Below the pieces are notes generated by a model that saw only the letters and a list, made by a program, of their open reading frames with translations, did not search any database and was not told the DNA's origin. Both the position numbers and the translations under genes were made by a program. Positions 38,084 through 45,368 of a DNA stretch of 45,368 nucleotides are shown piece by piece. Each line of letters begins with the position of its first letter. Positions within the stretch are counted from its first letter, which is position 1. Source of the DNA: Candidatus Bipolaricaulota bacterium (lineage in GTDB: Bacteria; Bipolaricaulota; Bipolaricaulia; UBA7950; UBA9294); NCBI GenBank assembly GCA_026390345.1, contig JAPLGD010000071.1, positions 1-45,368 of the forward strand. Reading direction: 5' to 3'.

Positions 38084-39496
38084 ATGGGCAGGAAGGTCGC
38101 ATTGGCGGTCTCCGTCGTTACGATCGCCATCCTGTCTGCTGGTCTGGCTGGGGGGCAGGTCGGCGGAGGGTTCCTGTGGTGGGGAAGCCATGAGCCAATC
38201 TACATCTACGGCGACGCGGACTTTACGTTCGCGAACGGCGTCCTGTCGGGAACCGGCACGGAAGCGGACCCGTACGTGATTGAAGGTTGGCGAGTCGAGG
38301 CGCCGAACGCAGACTACGGAATCTACGTCGACCACACGACGCGGTACTTCGTCGTGCGCAACTGTGTGATGGAGCGGGCCCGCATTGCCGGCGTGTACTT
38401 GAATTCCGTACACAACGCGCGGATCCAGTTCTGCCAGATCTCGCTGTCGGACACCGCCATCTGCTTCCTGAACTCGAAAGGGAACGAGATCCGCGGGTGT
38501 GCGGTCTCCGAGTGCCAGTACGGGGTTGTTATGGCCGCAGACTCTCGCGACAACGTGGTCGCGGGGAACAGCTTCTTCGAGAACGGGATCTCCGGCTCCG
38601 ACCCCGAGCGGTGGAACCAGTGGTACGACGAGAAGGGCGGCAATTACTGGAGTGACTACAAGGGACAGGACAAGAACAACGACGGGTTCGGCGACGAACC
38701 CTACTACCCTCTGTGGGATGCGAAGCCCTTGATGACGTCGCCCGTCGAGCGGACGGAAGTCCGGACGGCCGGCCCGAGCTACGCGGGGAACCTGGTTGCG
38801 CCGGACGGCTCGCTCGTCGTCACGTCCCAGACGCCGATCACGCTCCAGTCGAAGGACCCGGGGAGCGGACTCGCCGAGATCAAGTACTCGATCGACGGCG
38901 GCGAGTGGACGACCTACGCCGGACCGATCTTCCTCACCGGTGACGACGGCCCGCGGAAGGTCGCCTACTACGGGATCGACCACCTCGGAAACGCGGAGCC
39001 GAAGAAGATGGCGCCGTTCCTCCTCGACAATCACACCCCGAAGACGGTGCTCGACATCGGCGATCCGAAGCACAAGGACGAGCGCGGGACGTGGGTGACG
39101 TCGGCGACGCCGCTCTCCCTGCGGCGAACACAGGAGTCCACGTACGGACGGACGCAGACGTACTACCGCATCGACGGAGGAAACTGGCACGTCTACTCGT
39201 CGCCGTTCACCCTCGCGATGTCGGACGGCGCGCACGAGATGAGCTTCTACAGCAAGAACGCGTCGGGAGTCGCCGAGGCGATTCAGACCATCGTTCTCTA
39301 CAAGGACGACGCGCCGCCGAGCACTCGGGGGTCGCAGTCGGCGCCGACGTCGTCCGTCGGAGTGACCGTGGGAGCTACGATGCCGACGACGAAGCCTGTC
39401 GTGGCCACGGCGCCGATGCCCGCGGCGCCGGCTCAAACTGCCTCTACGACCACCCATCCGGCCGAGCCGCAGACGCCGTCGAGTACCGAGTTCTGA
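38084..39496 (+). CDS. NosD-like secreted beta-helix protein with OmpL47-like repeats
   Basis: A 470-residue exported protein. Signal peptide about 1-25. A right-handed parallel beta-helix (about 40-190) has the NosD/CASH pattern (GTEADPYVIEGW, YFVVRNC, GVYLNSVHNARI, NEIRGC). It closes with the WNQWYDEKGGNYWSDYKGQD...DGFGDEPYYP tail typical of NosD relatives. Then two Ig-like segments (IKYSIDGGEWTTYAGPI, YYRIDGGNWHVYSSPF) and a Pro/Thr/Ala-rich C-terminal tail. AGGAGG before ATG 38084. Its place between an ABC ATPase and permease suggests a surface partner of that transporter. Confidence 0.86.
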   Translation: MGRKVALAVSVVTIAILSAGLAGGQVGGGFLWWGSHEPIYIYGDADFTFANGVLSGTGTEADPYVIEGWRVEAPNADYGIYVDHTTRYFVVRNCVMERARIAGVYLNSVHNARIQFCQISLSDTAICFLNSKGNEIRGCAVSECQYGVVMAADSRDNVVAGNSFFENGISGSDPERWNQWYDEKGGNYWSDYKGQDKNNDGFGDEPYYPLWDAKPLMTSPVERTEVRTAGPSYAGNLVAPDGSLVVTSQTPITLQSKDPGSGLAEIKYSIDGGEWTTYAGPIFLTGDDGPRKVAYYGIDHLGNAEPKKMAPFLLDNHTPKTVLDIGDPKHKDERGTWVTSATPLSLRRTQESTYGRTQTYYRIDGGNWHVYSSPFTLAMSDGAHEMSFYSKNASGVAEAIQTIVLYKDDAPPSTRGSQSAPTSSVGVTVGATMPTTKPVVATAPMPAAPAQTASTTTHPAEPQTPSSTEF

Positions 39497-39509
39497 TCGC
39501 GGCTCCGGC

Positions 39510-40706
39510 ATGCTGAAGAACGTCCGCTTGCTCTTCGCGAAGGAGATGCTGGGTGCGGTGCGCGACCGCCGCACCCTGTTCCTGACTGTCTTCTTCCCCC
39601 TGATCTTCTATCCGATGGTCATGTCCGTGATGTCCCACTTCACGGAGAGCGAGCGGGTGCGCCTCGAGACCCTCGTCCCCGTCGTCCTCGTCGTGGACGA
39701 GGCGGGGGATCACGTCTTCTCTGAGCACCTCGGGCAGGTGAAGGAGTTCTACGTCTCGGAGTACGAGACGGTCGAGGAAGGCCGCGCCGCGCTCCACGAG
39801 GAGGCCGGCCAGGTTCTCCTGACCGCGACGAAGCCAAGCGGAGGAGAGGGACTGGGACTCTCGATCACCCTCTACTACGACCAATCGAACCAGATGTCAG
39901 TCCTTGCTGCGGGAAGCGTGCGGCGGTTCCTTGAGGGATACCTGGAGATCGTCGTCCGCGACAAGCTCGAGGCTCTCGGAATGAACTACGACGAGCTGTC
40001 GCCGCCGCTTTCCGTCAAGGCCGTCGACGTCGCGACCGGCGAATCGGTCGGCCGGCTCTTGTTGAGCCGGCTCCTCCCGTACTTCATGGTCCTCGCGATC
40101 CTTGCCGGCGCGATGGGCCTCGGCGCGGAGATCACGGCGGGAGAGAAGGAGCGGAGCACGATCGCCACGCTCCTCGTGAGCCAGCTGTCGCGCACGGAGA
40201 TTGTGCTCGGCAAGTTCCTCACCGTCCTCACGATCTCGCTCGTGTCGTCGCTCCTTTCGGCGATCGGCCTTCTCATCGGGATCCGCTACTTCGGGGGAGG
40301 GCTGACGGCGGGGATGTCGTCAGGCGCGGTCCTAAGCCTCAGCGCAGCGTCATTCGGATGGATGTTGGTTGTCCTCGTGCCGCTCGCCGTCATCCTGGCG
40401 GCGCTCGTGATCATCATTGGGAGCTACGCGCGGAGCCAGAAAGAGGCGAGCACGTACCTCCTCCCGATCTACATGGTCATCGTCCTCGTCGGAATGGTCT
40501 CGATGACCGGGGGCGCGGCCTTCCGCGGGGCGGAGTTCCTGATCCCGGTGGCGAACGCGCTCTACGCGCTACAGAGCATCATCGTCGGCGACGTTGCGTT
40601 CGCCGACCTCCTCTACACGCTCATCGCGAATGTAGCCTGCGGTGCAATCTTGATCGCGCTCGCCGTGCGCCTCTTCAAGAGGGAAGCGGTTCTCTTCCGT
40701 TCGTAG
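39510..40706 (+). CDS. ABC transporter permease (NatB/NosY-like)
   Basis: A 398-residue integral membrane protein of the ABC-2/NatB type: first helix near residue 20-40 (TLFLTVFFPLIFYPMVM), a large extracytoplasmic loop (about 45-185), then five or more helices, with the GAEITAGEKERSTIATLLVSQLSR motif at the cytoplasmic coupling site. Same strand as the ATPase and NosD-like genes; starts 13 bp after the NosD-like stop. No Shine-Dalgarno is obvious. Works with the ATPase; the exported or imported substrate is unknown. Confidence 0.9.
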   Translation: MLKNVRLLFAKEMLGAVRDRRTLFLTVFFPLIFYPMVMSVMSHFTESERVRLETLVPVVLVVDEAGDHVFSEHLGQVKEFYVSEYETVEEGRAALHEEAGQVLLTATKPSGGEGLGLSITLYYDQSNQMSVLAAGSVRRFLEGYLEIVVRDKLEALGMNYDELSPPLSVKAVDVATGESVGRLLLSRLLPYFMVLAILAGAMGLGAEITAGEKERSTIATLLVSQLSRTEIVLGKFLTVLTISLVSSLLSAIGLLIGIRYFGGGLTAGMSSGAVLSLSAASFGWMLVVLVPLAVILAALVIIIGSYARSQKEASTYLLPIYMVIVLVGMVSMTGGAAFRGAEFLIPVANALYALQSIIVGDVAFADLLYTLIANVACGAILIALAVRLFKREAVLFRS

Positions 40707-40884
40707 GGAATAGGGAAGGCGTTCGCGGTTCGCAGTGCGCCGTTGACCCCGGATCGTTGAGTGCCTCCAGAAGGCGGCTCGTGGCATGTAGCCTGTGGCG
40801 TGTGGGCGAATCGCGGTTCGGCAGGCAGTTGCCACGAGCTACAAGTTACCTACTACGTGCCGCCCACGTGCCGTCGCACGTGAG

Positions 40885-40998
40885 CTAGACTCGCTCGCCG
40901 CGGGAGAAGCGCTTCATGGTTTCTTGGGCGTCCCGCTTGGCCTGATCATCGCGCAGCTTCTGGCGCTTGTCGCTCTGGGTCCGGCCGCGGGAATCGCG
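40885..40998 (-). pseudogene. possible C-terminal remnant of SsrA-binding protein SmpB
   Basis: A minus-strand frame ending in TAG at 40887-40885 encodes about 37 residues with the pattern R-G-R-x3-D-K-R-Q-x-L-R...A-K-R-D-A-x5-M-K-R, like the basic SmpB tail (RGKK-x-DKR...KR). The frame opens only about 20 codons further upstream with no SmpB body. No tmRNA is seen beside it. Short and divergent, so it may be chance. Confidence 0.35.
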
Positions 40999-41159
40999 CA
41001 GGTGCGACGCACTGCGCGCATCGGCCCAGCCTGAGTGGAACTCACCCCGGCGTCTCGATCAGTCGGGGATCTCTCAACCCGCTATCGGCAGCGAGCAGCG
41101 CGCACGGCAAGAGTGTTTCCATATGGCGAGATCATAGAAGACCAGCTGCGCCAACGCGC

Positions 41160-41188
41160 TTGAATAGACCAAAGACAAACTGTAACAT
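41160..41188 (+). promoter_or_regulatory. candidate promoter of the MAM/FlgD-like secreted protein gene
   Basis: TTGAAT (41160-41165), 17-bp spacer, TAACAT (41183-41188); about 40 nt leader with AAGGAGG before ATG 41234. Confidence 0.48.
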
Positions 41189-41233
41189 GCATCACGCTCC
41201 GGGCGAACCAGGTGTGGGGGCAAGGAGGACGCT

Positions 41234-43312
41234 ATGGTTCGCTGGCGCTGGCCACTTATTCTTCTGCTGTGTTTCCAGGTGCTCCTCGTCCTTGGATCCG
41301 CAGTGTCCGGGGACTGCCCAGGAGCATGCGAGGTTTCGTTTCAGCCGACCCCTACGTCCGCCCAGAACCCCGTAACAGTCATCCTCGAAGGCTGGTGGCC
41401 CGACGCATGCCCGCGAGCGCTTGCGGGATGGCATCTTGATGGGACCGTCCTCCGGTTCGACTTCCAGAGTCCGGCGGCCGGGTTCTGCGCCATGATGCTG
41501 ACACCCTGGCGCGAAGAGGCTCTCGTAGGCCAGTTGGCGGCTGGTTCCTACCAGGTTGAGGTGTGGTATCACGAGACGAGCACCGGCGAACGGTGTCTCA
41601 TGGCGACAGCCGTCCTCGAGATTGAGGGACAGACGTGCCCGTATCTGTCCGACATGGAGTTCGGCGAGAGTTGGACCAGTACTGGCTTGTGGCACCTCGT
41701 CGACAACGCTAGCTGTGTGAGTCCGGGGTACGCATCGCCGACTCACGCCTTCTACTTCGGGCGGGACGAGCACTGCGACTACGACACCCAAGAGCAGGTC
41801 TCGGGGGAGCTGACTTCCCCGTCGCTTGATCTCACTCAGATTGCACCAGGGATGCTGCTGACTATCTCATGGAGCCAGTGGCGGGAGGTGGAGTACTTCT
41901 CGGGCGGCGCGTACGACTGCACGGACCTGCTGGTCTCGTTCGATTACGGAGACTGGGAGCTCGTGTGGTCCGCCGACTCGAAGTCGCCCTCGGAGAGCGG
42001 CTGGACGGCGGTGACCACGTCGGAGAAGAGCGACGGCATGCCTCTGGTCGTCCCTTGGGAAACCACTTCGCTTCGGGTCAAGTTCCGCTTCGATTCGCGC
42101 GATGCTCTTGGCAACGACTTCCTCGGCTGGCTGGTTGACGATGTACGCGTCTGCTTCGAGCCAGCGCCAGAACTCAGAATCGCTACGGCGTGCCCTCTAC
42201 CTGACGGACACGTGGGGGTCGGGTACTCGACTCCCCTGCAGGCAGAAGGGGGGAGCCGTCCGTACGTTTGGTCAGTCGTCGGCGAGTTGTCCCCCGGACT
42301 GGCTGTCACGTCGTCCGAGAGTGACGGTCGGATCAAGGGAGTGCCAGGGACTGCCGCGCAGTACGCGTTCTCGCTCTGCGTTACGGATGCCGGCGGGAAT
42401 AGGGCATGCGCGCCTTGCCAGATAAGCGTCGTTGGCGGGGATTGCCCGCGCGGGCTCTTCTATGAGGACTTCTCCGGCTCTCCTGAGTGGACGATGACGC
42501 AGCTCGCGCACATCACGGATTGGGTCCCCTGTATTGACTGCTCTCTCCTTGATGGCCGCTATGCGTACTTCGGACGCAACAGTGGCCTGCCGGACGGGGG
42601 TTGTGACTTCGACACAGGCCACCGATCGTTCGGGCGACTCACCACGCCGTGGGTGCCGATCCCAGACTGCGTCGAAGCCGTTGCCATCACGTTCGACTCC
42701 TTCCGCCACGTAGAAGGGTTCGAAGGAGCTTATGACCGTACGTGGGTCGAGGCGAGGACTGATCGCGCGACAACGTGGCAAACGATCTGGTACAAGGACT
42801 CAAGCGACGCCTCACCTGAGTGTGAGCGCGTGGTGGCTGGATTGGACGTAGCCGATGACGCAAGCCTGCTGCAGCTCCGCTTCCGATTTGACTCCGTTGA
42901 CTCGGTGGATAACAAGGAGCCGGGCTGGGCCATTGACAACGTTGTGATTCAGGACATCACGGCGATCCCTGGCCTGATCCCCTCTGGTCCAATTGCGATG
43001 AAGGGACAGTCTCCACCGCGTGAGCAGGGCAGTGAGGTCACTGTGCGGAACGTCCCCAACCCCGTCACGAACGTGAACACAACGACCTTTGTCGTGCGGG
43101 GCACGGCAATCGAAGCCGTGAGGATCGAAGTGTACGACCTCGCCCTCTCGCTCGTCTTTGAGGGTGAGGCACAAGGAACAGAACTGGTCTGGCATACACA
43201 GAATAGCGACGGCGAATACTTAGCGAACGGTGTCTACCTGTACCGTGCCCTGGTGTTGGTCGGTGGGAAGTGGACGTCGACGGCGTTTCAGAAGCTGGTG
43301 ATTCTGAGGTAG
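41234..43312 (+). CDS. Secreted multidomain protein: two MAM-like domains, Ig-like domain, FlgD-like C-terminus
   Basis: A 692-residue exported protein. Signal peptide about 1-26. Two similar beta-sandwich blocks (about 132-312 and 400-580), each with paired Cys, a G-x-Y-A-[FY]-F-G-R segment, a CDYDT/CDFDT core and a closing [GD]W-x-[IV]-D-[DN]-V, recall MAM-like adhesion domains. Between them is a putative Ig (He_PIG) domain (about 318-398). The last 90 residues follow the FlgD/T9SS-type Ig fold (NVPNPV, IEVYDLA, NGVYLYRA). Likely a surface or secreted adhesin/scaffold. Cysteine-rich, so disulphides are expected outside the cytosol. Followed by another large secreted protein in the same frame. 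Confidence 0.85.
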   Translation: MVRWRWPLILLLCFQVLLVLGSAVSGDCPGACEVSFQPTPTSAQNPVTVILEGWWPDACPRALAGWHLDGTVLRFDFQSPAAGFCAMMLTPWREEALVGQLAAGSYQVEVWYHETSTGERCLMATAVLEIEGQTCPYLSDMEFGESWTSTGLWHLVDNASCVSPGYASPTHAFYFGRDEHCDYDTQEQVSGELTSPSLDLTQIAPGMLLTISWSQWREVEYFSGGAYDCTDLLVSFDYGDWELVWSADSKSPSESGWTAVTTSEKSDGMPLVVPWETTSLRVKFRFDSRDALGNDFLGWLVDDVRVCFEPAPELRIATACPLPDGHVGVGYSTPLQAEGGSRPYVWSVVGELSPGLAVTSSESDGRIKGVPGTAAQYAFSLCVTDAGGNRACAPCQISVVGGDCPRGLFYEDFSGSPEWTMTQLAHITDWVPCIDCSLLDGRYAYFGRNSGLPDGGCDFDTGHRSFGRLTTPWVPIPDCVEAVAITFDSFRHVEGFEGAYDRTWVEARTDRATTWQTIWYKDSSDASPECERVVAGLDVADDASLLQLRFRFDSVDSVDNKEPGWAIDNVVIQDITAIPGLIPSGPIAMKGQSPPREQGSEVTVRNVPNPVTNVNTTTFVVRGTAIEAVRIEVYDLALSLVFEGEAQGTELVWHTQNSDGEYLANGVYLYRALVLVGGKWTSTAFQKLVILR

Positions 43313-43534
43313 CGTCCAGCGCAAGATCGGAATACTGCGGGGGAAGGCAGTGTGCAGAGGAGCGGCGCAGCGGGTTTGAACTCAGTGGTGGCACGCAGGG
43401 AGGAGAGTCAGGTGTGCGAATCGACCTCACAGGATTCCTGTAGTGGAAGCGGGGGGATTGAAGCCGCGGCAGTAGTCGACCCGTGTCCCGACAGGAATGA
43501 TTCCGAGTTGTCAACGAGTCAGGGTTTGAACCTA

Positions 43535-45368
43535 ATGACTGGACCCAACATGCGGGCAGGGTCAGAAGATGGCTACGCTGAATCTGCACACGCTAGACGG
43601 GCACGCATCAGTAGTGTACTAGAAGGACGCCAAGTCCGATGCTCACCTATCGAAGAACCTACTCCTTCGAGGATTGTCGAGGTTCTCCAAAGCCGAGTTT
43701 GCGGTTTGCTCCCTGCTAGCGTATCGGGTGCCGCCCTACTCCTTCTTCTTCTTGTCGTATCCCTGCTCGCAGCAGGAATGGATACGCCCCCATATGATGG
43801 GATATGGAAAAATGAGCTGGGTGGGGGGATCAGCAGTGTAGTGGCGGGGGCGGAGACGGAAACTGGGTACGTGGGAGTCTGCATGAACGGGTCCGTTGCT
43901 GGAGCCGCGTCTGCTTCGGCATGTCAGAAGTTGCTGGTGTACGTAGATGCACCAACGGAAATAGAGGTCATCTACCTGTTGAAGTGGCAGAGTGGCTGCT
44001 CGAACTTCGGGACAGGATGGTCAGGCGTACAGGCTACGTGGAGTGTCGATGGCGCCTATGGCTCCGTTGATCTCGTGCCGCTGTTTCGCTTCGACGACTT
44101 GTTTGGGAAGCTCGTCTTCATGATTAGCACAAGCCTGGGTGTCTCTGTGCCGGATATGCCGGCAGCTATCCTGGAACTGCAGGAAGTCACCAACATATTG
44201 AAGCTAGGCAGCATTATCAATGGGCTGAAACCGAAGTACACGACGGTGAAGTTCAGTTTCAACGCTGCGGTTGGATATCATTGGGTTGTACTGGGTGTGA
44301 CTGGCGCGGTCTCTGCTATCGGACTCGGCTACGGCCAGGCAGCTCTTGTCGGACAGATCTTGGAGATCAATGTGGTCGCCAAGAATGCACTAGCGTATGT
44401 GACAGTCACAGGGCCATCAACGGTCAAAGAGAACTGGTCTGCTCAGTACACCTGCACGGCCCACTATGCAGACGGTTACACACAGGACGTGACAGAGGCG
44501 GCGTCGTGTGGCTGGCTGACTTCTTGTCCAAGTCCAGCGTCGGTATCAGACGGGTTTCTGTCCGTTGGTCATCTTGACGCGGACGAGCAGTGCTCCATAC
44601 AAGCGGTGTATACCCAGTGGCTCACTGAGGATACTGGGACAAAGAGAGAGGCCACTTGCCCGGTTACCTTAAGAAACACAACGGTTCAGGCGACCGTCAA
44701 CACAGCGCCATCAGGACTGAAGGTGAAAGTGGACAGCGTGCAGCGGACAGCCCCGTGTACGTTCGTGTGGGCAGTTGGCTCATCGCACAGCATCGAAGCA
44801 CCATCACCTCAAGCTGCGGGCGCGGGGAGACAGTATACCTACGGAAGCTGGAGCGATGGAGGGGCCCAGACGCACGCCGTGGGCCCCTCGTCGGATGCCA
44901 CGTACACGGCAGCTTTCTCCACTCAGTACGCGCTTACGGCATCTGCGAGTCCGGCCAATGGTGGAACCGCGTCTCCGTCAGGCACAACGTGGCACGACAG
45001 CGGAGCGACAGTGCCCGTACAGGCAACGGCCAATAAGGCTGCTGGATGGCAGTTTGTGGGCTGGTCAGGTATCGTCACGGGCGCCCAGAATCCCGCATAT
45101 GTACTAATGACATCTCCAAAGACAATCACTGCCAACTTCGCAGTATGCTCGTGCACGGTCAGTCCGACGAGTGCATCAGCACCGGTCGGTGGAGGAAGCG
45201 GGACGATCGCGGTGACGACTGGGTGCGCGTGGACAGCGAGTGAGAGCTGCGACTGGGTGACGATCAATCCGACAAGCGGGGCAGGGAGTGGGACAGTTGC
45301 CTGGAACGCCACTGCGAACACGACGTGTTCATCGCGCAGCTGCACGATCACGATCTGTGACAAGTCAT
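43535..45368 (+). CDS. Large secreted repeat protein (BACON and InlB-like repeats), 3' end cut by window edge
   Basis: An open frame continuing past the right edge: 611 codons from ATG 43535, no stop. A hydrophobic segment at about 65-82 is a signal or membrane anchor after a long N-region; later starts such as ATG 43550 are possible. The middle has an Ig/Big-like segment (about 290-385), then a repeat of the VNTAPSGL...SWSDGG...TYTAAF type (388-470), an InlB B-repeat-like unit (ASPANGG...GWSG...ITANF, 471-535) and a BACON-type domain from Cys538 (CTVSPTSAS...CAWTAS). Sampled lines near 44161-44280 are about 47-52% G+C, well below the window, so transfer or different selection is possible. 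Same frame as the previous gene, with one TAG between. Confidence 0.82.
   Translation, partial: MTGPNMRAGSEDGYAESAHARRARISSVLEGRQVRCSPIEEPTPSRIVEVLQSRVCGLLPASVSGAALLLLLLVVSLLAAGMDTPPYDGIWKNELGGGISSVVAGAETETGYVGVCMNGSVAGAASASACQKLLVYVDAPTEIEVIYLLKWQSGCSNFGTGWSGVQATWSVDGAYGSVDLVPLFRFDDLFGKLVFMISTSLGVSVPDMPAAILELQEVTNILKLGSIINGLKPKYTTVKFSFNAAVGYHWVVLGVTGAVSAIGLGYGQAALVGQILEINVVAKNALAYVTVTGPSTVKENWSAQYTCTAHYADGYTQDVTEAASCGWLTSCPSPASVSDGFLSVGHLDADEQCSIQAVYTQWLTEDTGTKREATCPVTLRNTTVQATVNTAPSGLKVKVDSVQRTAPCTFVWAVGSSHSIEAPSPQAAGAGRQYTYGSWSDGGAQTHAVGPSSDATYTAAFSTQYALTASASPANGGTASPSGTTWHDSGATVPVQATANKAAGWQFVGWSGIVTGAQNPAYVLMTSPKTITANFAVCSCTVSPTSASAPVGGGSGTIAVTTGCAWTASESCDWVTINPTSGAGSGTVAWNATANTTCSSRSCTITICDKS

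Larger units (their letters stand above)
40707..41233. other. 527-bp degenerate intergenic stretch
   Basis: No intact gene. It holds an inverted repeat (GCTCGTGGC 40777-40785 / GCCACGAGC 40831-40839), three CACGTG-type words near 40855-40885, a short minus-strand coding remnant and a candidate promoter for the next gene. Hairpin CCCCG...CGGGG near 41046-41069. Confidence 0.6.

Noticed and set aside
38084-39496. true nosD of a denitrification operon
   Set aside because: No nosZ, nosR or nosL in the window; the protein has extra Ig-like repeats and the family is widespread in other roles.
37040-39574. 844-codon minus-strand open frame opposite serS end, the ABC ATPase and the NosD-like gene
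   Set aside because: Arg/Asp-rich antisense shadow crossing three recognised genes.
40885-41058. intact smpB gene with tmRNA
   Set aside because: Only a short tail-like stretch is present and no tmRNA tag or tRNA-like domain is visible nearby.

Overview
This 45.4 kb window looks like chromosomal DNA from a free-living, probably anaerobic, high-GC bacterium (most sampled lines are 65-68% G+C). It carries housekeeping genes, a four-subunit 2-oxoacid:ferredoxin oxidoreductase, a phosphofructokinase with a GGDD active-site motif, and several large secreted beta-rich proteins (LTD/PKD, NosD-like, MAM-like/FlgD-like, BACON/InlB-like). No plasmid, phage, IS transposase or CRISPR array is visible. 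The mix would fit a poorly cultured deep lineage such as Ca. Bipolaricaulota (Acetothermia/OP1), but that placement is inference from gene content; no 16S rRNA is present.

Layout. 1-706: a PAS sensor protein cut by the left edge (-). 927-2545: a lipid kinase / acyltransferase pair (+). 2588-5920: MFS transporter and transketolase (-). 6079-8111: class II aldolase and phosphofructokinase (+). 8141-13000: a long tight minus-strand run reading ribF, tsaB, rpmB, a small hypothetical, then ferredoxin, alpha, beta and gamma subunits of the oxidoreductase. 13095-14099: ruvB, ending tail-to-tail with a CDP-alcohol phosphatidyltransferase. 14837-18168: a membrane-anchored hypothetical and the TldD/PmbA pair. 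18328-19738: tRNA(CAU), an RNase H-like gene, dtd, rpmF and a strong terminator. 19883-21961: an unusual FtsZ with an extra N-terminal domain, then a response regulator that has lost its phosphorylation residues. 22235-28156: GNAT, a seven-PKD secreted protein, PhoH and MtaB (-). 28427-29934: LytR-CpsA-Psr-like gene and rsfS (+). 29942-35819: UvrD-type helicase/nuclease fusion, HU, a class III aminotransferase and ribonuclease Z (-). 36009-40706: serS, then ABC ATPase, NosD-like protein and ABC permease (+). 40707-45368: a degenerate intergenic stretch and two large secreted proteins, the last running off the right edge.

Genes working together: aldolase, phosphofructokinase and transketolase belong to central carbon metabolism. 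The oxidoreductase cluster couples 2-oxoacid oxidation to ferredoxin reduction. TldD/PmbA form a heterodimeric metallopeptidase. The NosF-like ATPase, NosD-like protein and NosY-like permease resemble nosDFY without a nitrous oxide reductase. Several genes have sigma70-type promoters with 16-18 bp spacers.

Most worth a second look: the FtsZ with a DnaA-N/tau-C-like N-terminal domain beside a pseudo-response regulator; phoH, whose conserved coding sequence runs 53 codons upstream of its only usual start codon; a 23-bp tandem repeat between divergent promoters; the nosDFY-like operon; and a lower-GC secreted-protein gene at the right edge.
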